NCBI GenBank assembly: GCA_037039685.1
Contig: JAWNGF010000004.1
Span: forward strand, 3,596,001-3,660,000
Length of the DNA: 64,000 nt
Direction of reading: 5' to 3'
Source of the DNA: Ceratobasidium sp. AG-K
Lineage: Eukaryota; Basidiomycota; Agaricomycetes; Cantharellales; Ceratobasidiaceae
Shown here piece by piece: positions 57,793-64,000 of this stretch. The notes beneath the pieces were generated by a model. That model was given only the letters and a program-made list of their open reading frames with translations, was not told the origin of the DNA and did not search any database. Made by a program: the position numbers and the translations under genes. Position 1 is the stretch's first letter, and every line of letters begins with the position of its first letter.

Positions 57793-59269
57793 TTACGTTA
57801 GAAGGAACGCACTAGAGTGTGTGTAAACGATACACCGGTTCACCCTTGGAATCCCGTTTGCTGGAGACAGGGCACACAGAAACCCCATGGGGCATGCTTG
57901 ACCACTAGTGAAGCCCGAGGTGTCGATAGGGACATAAAGACGGGGTTTAAGCCTGGGCAAGCACAAATATCTAATGAAGAGCTTGCGCATATTTAGTAAT
58001 GTTGAAACCAGTTTTCCAACGTATGCTGGAGGCTCAGGTACCCTATACACTCATGTACGTTATAGCAAACTGAAACCGTAGTAGGGCGAAAAATATTACA
58101 CACATGATGGACTCGCGTAGCCGAGCCGAGCAAAGGGCTGCCACCGCTTGCTTCCCAAAGGCTCTAGCAGCGGGAGGTACATGGTAGAGTAATAGGTCGA
58201 CAGTGTGCGAAGCTACCGCCTTGTTGATGGGAGAAGGGAACATATGCGCCCGCTCGTATCCCTGCGTAACGTGTATGCAAGTAACAATAAAAGAATTGGA
58301 TGACGTTGGTAATTGGCGAAAATGGACGGTTACGAACCTCGCTCCATTCTTCGAGCTCCTGAAGTGTCTCGGGTATGTTCTCGATATTCAATCGGCGACC
58401 AATTTCAGACCAAAAGACAAAGAACGCCTAATGAAATATATAGTCTCGAGACGACCGAAAGCGGGTGAAATGACATACCTGACGTTCCAATGGTGTCAAG
58501 CTACGCCATTCGTACTTTTCTATCCATCTAGGTGGCTCGAGAATAAACAAAGAAAGCGTGTACAAGTAATCGTCGTTGCTCTATGCGAGGAAGTTAGCCT
58601 CACCTGAGTACTTGCATGTGGTCAAAATAGGCTCACAATTTTGTACTTGGAATGCAACCAGTTTGTTCGCGCAATGGCGATTGCCCCCCGTGGGTCCGCC
58701 CCTTCCGGTAGCCGATCAAGACCCGATCCAGGGCCTGTCATCGGAACCTCGGACCAGGAACGGATTAAAACCACAGTCTGTAATGTGTACAATTGCATTC
58801 AGAGCCGAAACAACAAGTCAATAGCTGAAGCTCACGTCAGCATAACGCCGGGTAGCATTGGCCTCTTTGCTGAGCTGCCCAGTTTTCAGCAAAATATCAG
58901 ATATCGTTTCCTGGTGGAATCGTTAGCGTCGTCCATACACCGCGATTTAGAGCTTTAAAGATCATGACTTACAATCCCATAGGTCTTGAATAATGCAAAT
59001 TCGAGACTTTTCTCGACCAAAATGGGCGCATCCCATCTTAAGACTACCCAGGTTATTTGCTGAGCTTCAGCTGGCGTCATCGGGTAATCTGATGGGTTTT
59101 TGCCATCCGTGCCATCGCGGAGCTTGTGGGTTAATAGATACCGGTCAAGTGTCGAGTTTATTCGCCGGTACCGTAGGATCCGGACAACCGTTAGATAAGC
59201 GAGAGTTCCAATGACAGAATAAACAGCAAGAGACCCAGTGTCTGTCGATTGTAACTGTATGAACGACAT
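57793..59269 (-). CDS. mpaB-like (DUF2236/ER-bound oxygenase family) membrane protein
   Basis: Fungal membrane protein of the oxygenase family (DUF2236) that includes mpaB and latex-clearing-protein relatives, many with unknown substrates. Start ATG 59269: MSFIQLQSTDTGSLAVYSVI then LAYLTVVRILRYRRINSTLD, giving one N-terminal helix. Next: MTPAEAQQITWVVLRWDAPI, LVEKSLEFALFKTYGI, ETISDILLKTGQLSKEANAT, RRYAD, VVLIRSWSEVPMTGPGSGLD, GAIAIARTNWLHSKYKI (the family's conserved Arg..N.LH.kYki block), IPETLQELEEWSEVRNRPFS and the C-terminal YRVPEPPAYVGKLVSTLLNM, RYLCLPRLKPRLYVPI. Seven or so introns. The short C-terminal frame border near 57793 is uncertain. Function by family only; no biosynthetic partner genes lie nearby. 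Confidence 0.75.
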
Positions 59270-59454
59270 TTGCGACGTGGTGGTTGAAATTCAGTTGCTT
59301 AGGCGCGCGGCCGAATGGCTGGGAAGGCTGTACATAAAGTCGAAGCCTGTAGCTGTATTTCGATTACGTCACCATCAAATAAATGAATTTGGACAGAATT
59401 CATTGGTTGTTAGACAAACTATAAGGTACATTTGGCTTTCAGGTTACAACAGCT

Positions 59455-60248
59455 TCAAGCAAGCTTCAAGTTGAGGGGCACAATCTATAAAAAATAGTTA
59501 GTCTTATTACCTAGACATTCCTAACACATGGAACGCACCTCAATCCAGTAGCTGCAAGTTCGGGTATATCATTAGCAACGCTACATGTATGCAGAAACAT
59601 CGTCTGTATTACCTACCCATCAGGATCCAGAATAAAAGCTACAATTAATCAAAAAATCAACAACCCAGAGGTATTAACATTCGTCAATGACACTCGACTT
59701 ACCAATGTGACGCATCTTCCCGTCAGAGGGACGCTTTTTGAAGGGCACACCTAGTTTCTCAAATCGCTCACAAGCCTTTTCGACGTCATCGACCGCAATG
59801 GCAATGTGACCGAATCCCTTTCCTGGTTCAGTATTGCCGGAAGCATATCCTTGGAAATTTGGATCGGTCTCGGTTCCGTGATTGTGCGTTAGCTCCAAAA
59901 TCCCTACATCAATAGGAGACGAAGTGTCCTATTGATAAGTAGCCAAAATCAACAACAACGAGCCAGAATACGCACCTTCACGGCTAAATCTGCCCTCTTT
60001 TTTCTCCTCGGTCGTTGCCTTACCACCCGAGTGATCATAGGCGAGGAAATAGAGCGTGAAATCGGAGAACTCGCTGGTCGAAACCACCTCCATCCCAAGA
60101 ACCTCACTGTAAAACTCGATTGATTTCTTAGGATCCTTGACCCGGATCATCGTGTGATTGAACTTAGAAGGCTTTGCTTCAGAGGGAGCAACCTAAGAGT
60201 TCAGATTCGGCTCACTTTGAAGCTAGATGTCTCGGCCGATCGTGCCAT
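59455..60248 (-). CDS. GLO1: glyoxalase I (lactoylglutathione lyase)
   Basis: Converts the methylglyoxal-glutathione adduct to lactoylglutathione. The core reads [100 protein letters not shown] and [18 protein letters not shown]. Later exons give [12 protein letters not shown] and IVPLNLKLA with stop at 59455-59457. Metal ligands by family: His of FNHTM, Glu of LELTHN, His of FGHIAI, Glu of YWIE. ATG 60248 ([11 protein letters not shown]) can be reached only through a 23-base intron (60193-60215), which is unusually short, so the true first exon may lie elsewhere. About 165-170 residues, the one-domain form. It shares a divergent promoter with the Vps62-like gene. Confidence 0.88.
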
Positions 60249-60533
60249 CTTGATTGTATGCTATATGGTTCTGTCCACAAGAGGGGGATAATAAACTACG
60301 TGAGGTTATTACAGAGCTTGGAAGATAATCTCCTACTGATACGAGCTGTGGGTGAGAAAAGAGCCAGATGTGACTTTCCGTCGGTGAAATACGATGGTGA
60401 TGCACGTTGTTTGGTTGTATTGACAACTGGACAGCACCAAACGTACGTTCATTTGAACTGCTCTTGACCATTCGCGTCGCGTTGGCGCACTTCGACTATC
60501 CGAATCTCACTGTACCCAGTACCCCGAGAATCG

Positions 60534-61779
60534 ATGGCAAAGTACTGGGGGTTTATGTTGTATTTGCGCGCGCTCGTTGCACTCGTTCTGGACCCCAACT
60601 CGGCTCCTATTCACACACGCGCAGTACAAACATCTGGGGTGCTACCTTTGTACGCTTTGACCTATGCACCACTTGTACATCTCTGGTCGAAAGAGGAGTT
60701 CTGGCCCTCTGATCCTGCCACCCACCTCCAACATGTGACAGCCAAGAACGACGACTTTACCAACGACACGATAGCACCTTATCCTCTTACGCTTGCCAAC
60801 TTGAACTATGCTGGAAGCAGCGAGAATACTTACCTGACTGGGAATGATGATGTCGAGGCTGAGCCGGAATGGATCCGTAGTACCTATGGAAAGCCTGTGA
60901 ATGGGAAAAGCGCGGCTCCGTCGGCCATAATCGCTGTTGACAAAGTACGTAATTTCACTTTCAGCGCGCAACTCAAGTTCACATGGCTTTTTCTGAAAGA
61001 ACGAACTAATTGGACCGGGCTACGTCGATGTATTCTACCCTTTCTTCTACAGTGCGTACCGAGTCTTTTTCTTTCTAGAGTGTTGTGCGTTCATCTAATC
61101 ACTAAAAGGGCAGGCTACAACCGAGGTAACCACTACAATGGCTCCGTATTTGGAGATCATATCGGAGACTGGGAGGGCATCATGATCCGTTTTCTCAATG
61201 GAGAGCCTCAAGCCGTGCATTACTCTCAACACTCGGATGGCCCTGGTTACAGCTACGCCGCCGTTCCCAAAGCGGCCCTTCGACCAATCGCTTACTCCGC
61301 CGGAGGCTCTCACGCAAATTATGCAACTGTCGGCGCGCATAATCATAGTGCAAATTTCGGGTATCTTACCGACCACGCGGACGCAGGCCCCATTTGGGTG
61401 CGTATTCAGTGAAAAGCCCTCAACTTTATTTCTTAAATGCCCATCACTCGAATAGGATATAACGCGAAATTACATGGCGTACTGGTATTCTACAGCTGAG
61501 GGCTTTATTGGAGCTACGGGGACAAGTGTTTCAGGATCGTGGCTTGATTTCATTGGTGAGTCGCGCGTCAATGTTTCGGGTCGTGCAATTCACCTATCTA
61601 TGCACTTGTACGATGCAGGACATTGGGGCGATAAGCAGTATCCAGACTCTGATCCACGCCAATACTCACTGCAAGGGCAATATAAATACACAAGTGGCCC
61701 CCCTGGTCCGATTGGCCATAATTTGATGAGGAAGACCTTGTGCCAGTACAGCGATTGCCCTGCAAGTATAGAGCTTTGA
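60534..61779 (+). CDS. Vps62-like (DUF946) protein with N-terminal membrane anchor
   Basis: Member of the VPS62/DUF946 family, in yeast connected to vacuolar protein sorting, biochemical role unclear. ATG 60534 gives a hydrophobic start MAKYWGFMLYLRALVALVLD, likely signal or anchor. Blocks: LYALTYAPLVHLWSKEEFWP, DPATHLQHVTAKNDDF, NELIGPGYVDVFYPFFYS, then a long exon RGNHYNGSVFGDHIGDWEGI, MIRFLNGEPQAVHYSQHSDG, YSYAAVPKAALRPIAYSAGG, SHANYATVGAHNHSANFGYL, TDHADAGPIW, DITRNYMAYWYST, HWGDKQYPDSDPRQYS and SGPPGPIGHNLMRKTLCQYS; stop at 61777-61779. The GDHIGDWE and GSHANYA motifs are family hallmarks. Four or five introns. No frame break seen. Confidence 0.82.
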
Positions 61780-61896
61780 GGGCGCCATGAGTGAGTCATA
61801 CACCACATTGCATTACTATAGAGAGCGTCGGTCGTAAATATACACATTGAGTCGCATACGGTTACAGTTAAAATCCTCTCAGAATAAACGAACTGG

Positions 61897-62638
61897 TCAA
61901 GAGTCGTACATCAAGCGGTATGCTAAACGAGACACATCTTCATCAGTCATGTCACGATAGTCTTCACATCGTGTTCCCGCGAACTTGAGGGCTACAACGT
62001 CTTCGACTACATCCCAGGGGTGTGAGACCTGTTGTCCTCTCAGTATAGTACGGATGCATCGATTACGTATCTGCTCCCCTCCGCGAACTGGTCCACCAAG
62101 TTGAAAGAACAGCTGAAGTGGGTGGCTAAAGCTTGTCCCGTTTGCATCAATAGTGAACACTCTGCTATTGTGATATGAGCCACCAAAGACTGGAGTCAGG
62201 TCCGGACCCCAGTTCATTGGGCCTGACACGTCGTAATTCGCCTCCGCTGAGAGGACGATTGAAATACGCCTGGGGTTTTCCGAGTGAGCAGGCAAATGGA
62301 CTCCAGCGATGGTCTTCGTGATTGGTTTTAGGGGCGGTTTTGCATGCCCAATATTGGCGTACATTGAAGCCTCCGGTCCCATCTGAGTTGATGGATCTCT
62401 GGTTCCCCGACTAAAATTGTCGAATCCGAACCTGGGGCGCATGTATGCGTTAGCTTCGGATTATTGCTTGCGACTGAGCGGCTTACGTAGAAACGGATGG
62501 GACAAAAACGTCATTCCGTAGGGGGAAACAGGCTTGGTAGCCACCAGCATCTAGGCAATTGCCGCAGTGAACGTATATGCCCCAAGGGTTATGGCTGGAT
62601 ATTGGGTGGTTGCACACGGGGCAAAAGGGGTTGTTCAT
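61897..62638 (-). CDS. hypothetical zinc-ribbon protein of unknown function
   Basis: ATG 62638 reads MNNPFCPVCNHPISSHNPWG, IYVHCGNCLDAGGYQACFP: a CxxC-x18-CxxC zinc-ribbon-type start. After an intron of about 60 bases (62489-62431 region) the frame continues FGFDNFSRGTRDPSTQMGPE, IGHAKPPLKPITKTIAGVHL, AEANYDVSGPMNWGPDLTPV, FTIDANGTSFSHPLQLFFQL and ends AYRLMYDS at 61897. About 225 residues, no family recognised. An in-frame upstream ATG at 62719 would add a hydrophobic MLVLILLLRALYIQ head. The first Cys pair after MNNPF makes 62638 the better start. No neighbour suggests a role. Confidence 0.6.
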
Positions 62639-62913
62639 TAGATGGTGGCGAAGATTCGTGAACAGGATGTTAGAGGCTTGGATATATAATGCGCGAAGGA
62701 GTAGTATTAGCACTAGCATGTTTCAGACCGCCAGTTGCCCATCAATGATTTCGAATTTCGCGACACAGTTTGCACTGCACATGTGCCCGGTATCGAGAAA
62801 CAGCGACTAGCATCTTGGGACACGGGCAATCAAACCCATGGGTGTATGTTTATGGATTTTATTCAGCTATTGTAGAACGAAATAGCACATCTGATGAGCA
62901 ATACGCGCAAGGT
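62639..62913. other. intergenic spacer
   Basis: Upstream of the zinc-ribbon gene (-), downstream of the aldo/keto reductase (-). No feature seen. Confidence 0.5.
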
Positions 62914-64000
62914 TTAAGCAAAGATGGAGATACGGGGGTCGATGTCGCCAGGGTTGTTGAACTAGTTTGATATGAGTACACGGCAAAGTAAATCCATAAT
63001 GGACACTTACGCGGATGTTCTGGTTGAGCGCGCTGATAGATTTGATCTGGTCCTCAGTCAGCTCAAAATCGTCCGACTTCAAGTTTTGCTCCAATCGGGC
63101 CTGGTTGTTGCTCTTGGGAATGACAGCGATTCCACGTTGGCTAGCCCATCGGAGCAAGATTTGAGCGGGGGCTGCGTCATTCGAGTCAGAAGCTTATCCT
63201 GTCAATCAGGTATTCACGCTCACTCTTGTTGTGCGCCTTGGCTGTGGATGCGACAACGTCGTGTTCCAACAGCGACGGCACCCCCTGGCCCATATTGAGC
63301 TCCAAGAAACTCGCAGGACCGAACGAGGAATAGGCGGTCACAGCAATGTTAAGGGTTTTGGCGAGCTTGATAAGGGGCTCCTGGGTGAGATAGGGGTGGT
63401 GCTCGATCTGGAGCACTTGAGGCGCGATGCGTGCATAGCGGACCAAGTCAATGATCAAAGAACCTTGCATATTGCTGTTCAGAGTGGTCAGTAAGAAGAA
63501 AAAAACTTGGGATTATCACGTACGAAATACCAATGTTCTTCACCAAGCCAGCATCGACGAGTTCCTCGAGTGCTTGCCAGGTCTCCTGGATTGGAGTGTT
63601 TTCTACTCAATACATTAGTCCCTGAAAAGATAGTATTTTGTCATGCCACTCACGCAGTTCGACGGTTTTTCCATCATCTCCAAACCACTCAGGCGGGTAC
63701 CGCTTGCTTGGCTCGACGTACTTGAGCGAAATGGGGAAGTGGATGAGGAATAGATCAAAGTAGTCGAGACCCCAGTCAGCGAGCTGCTTCCTGGCGAGGG
63801 CATGGGCGTGCTCCTTGGCATGAAAGGTATTCCAGAGCTATTCCCAAGTTAATACAGCTTATAGAGAATGGCATGAAAAAGCGTACCTTGGAGGTGACGA
63901 ATACGTCCTCACGCTTCACGATGCCCTCCTTGATGGCACGGGCAAGACCTTCACCGGCTTCCTTTTCATTTCCGTAGTCACCAGCGCCGTCCAACAGACG
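62914..64000 (-). CDS. NAD(P)H-dependent D-xylose reductase (AKR2-type), 5' end outside the window
   Basis: Aldo/keto reductase; reduces xylose (and other aldoses) to the polyol in pentose catabolism. The first residues lie beyond 64000; the visible part begins [20 protein letters not shown] with catalytic Asp and Tyr, then [15 protein letters not shown] with catalytic Lys, [20 protein letters not shown] with catalytic His, [113 protein letters not shown] and [20 protein letters not shown], ending [15 protein letters not shown] at TAA 62914-62916. The KSNxxxR cofactor motif (KSNNQAR) is present. The YPP.W and EWFG blocks and the IFA tail are xylose-reductase features. Introns at about 63837, 63652, 63522, 63185 and 62995. 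Confidence 0.9.

Overview
The window reads as nuclear DNA of a filamentous basidiomycete (Agaricomycetes). Genes lie close together on both strands. They are broken by many GT-AG introns of about 45-70 bases, some exons are only 9-30 bases long, and most introns follow the fungal donor pattern GTRNGY. A U2 snRNA, HET-C, MAD2, a CBM1-bearing esterase and Dug3 confirm a fungus. The mix of secreted plant-wall and protein-degrading enzymes fits a Rhizoctonia-like (Ceratobasidiaceae) species; that name is an inference, not a demonstrated assignment.

Layout. 0.4-5 kb: NPC2-like lipid-transfer gene (-), Dug3 glutamine amidotransferase (-), DM9-domain gene (-). 6-9 kb: secreted aspartic protease (+) and a tiny metallothionein-like gene (+). 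10-19 kb: ABCC multidrug transporter (+), HVA22/DP1/REEP membrane-shaping protein (-), TatD-type nuclease with an added eIF2A/PYM-like tail (+). 19.5-21.5 kb: decayed copia-type gag (+). 21.6-27 kb: peroxisomal 3-ketoacyl-CoA thiolase (-) and the Utp17/WDR75 ribosome-biogenesis protein (-). 27-29.6 kb: ketopantoate reductase (+) and a decayed second NPC2-like copy (-). 30-37 kb: HET-C (+), U2 snRNA (-), circularly permuted GTPase GNL1 (-). 37-41 kb: CE16-type esterase with CBM1 (-), followed by a dead paralogue (-). 41.5-50 kb: F-box protein (+), membrane-anchored heparinase II/III-like protein (+), very large mucin-like membrane protein with a cysteine/tryptophan repeat (+). 50-57.4 kb: Ima1-type inner nuclear membrane protein (-), MOV10/SDE3-type RNA helicase (-), MAD2 (+). 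57.8-64 kb: mpaB-like oxygenase (-), glyoxalase I (-), Vps62-like protein (+), zinc-ribbon protein of unknown role (-), and a xylose-reductase-type aldo/keto reductase cut by the window end (-).

The neighbourhood is not an operon or an obvious secondary-metabolite cluster. Several genes share short divergent promoters (HVA22/TatD, helicase/MAD2, glyoxalase/Vps62, Utp17/ketopantoate reductase). Genes acting on cell-wall polymers, membranes or secretion (protease, esterases, heparinase-like, mucin-like sensor) are interspersed with housekeeping genes.

A recurring oddity is that at least seven conserved genes carry one- to four-base reading-frame breaks in otherwise well-conserved sequence. This is most simply explained by consensus errors in the assembly, although true decay is certain for the NPC2-like and esterase paralogues. 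Splice sites were assigned by eye; gene ends are firmer than internal exon borders.
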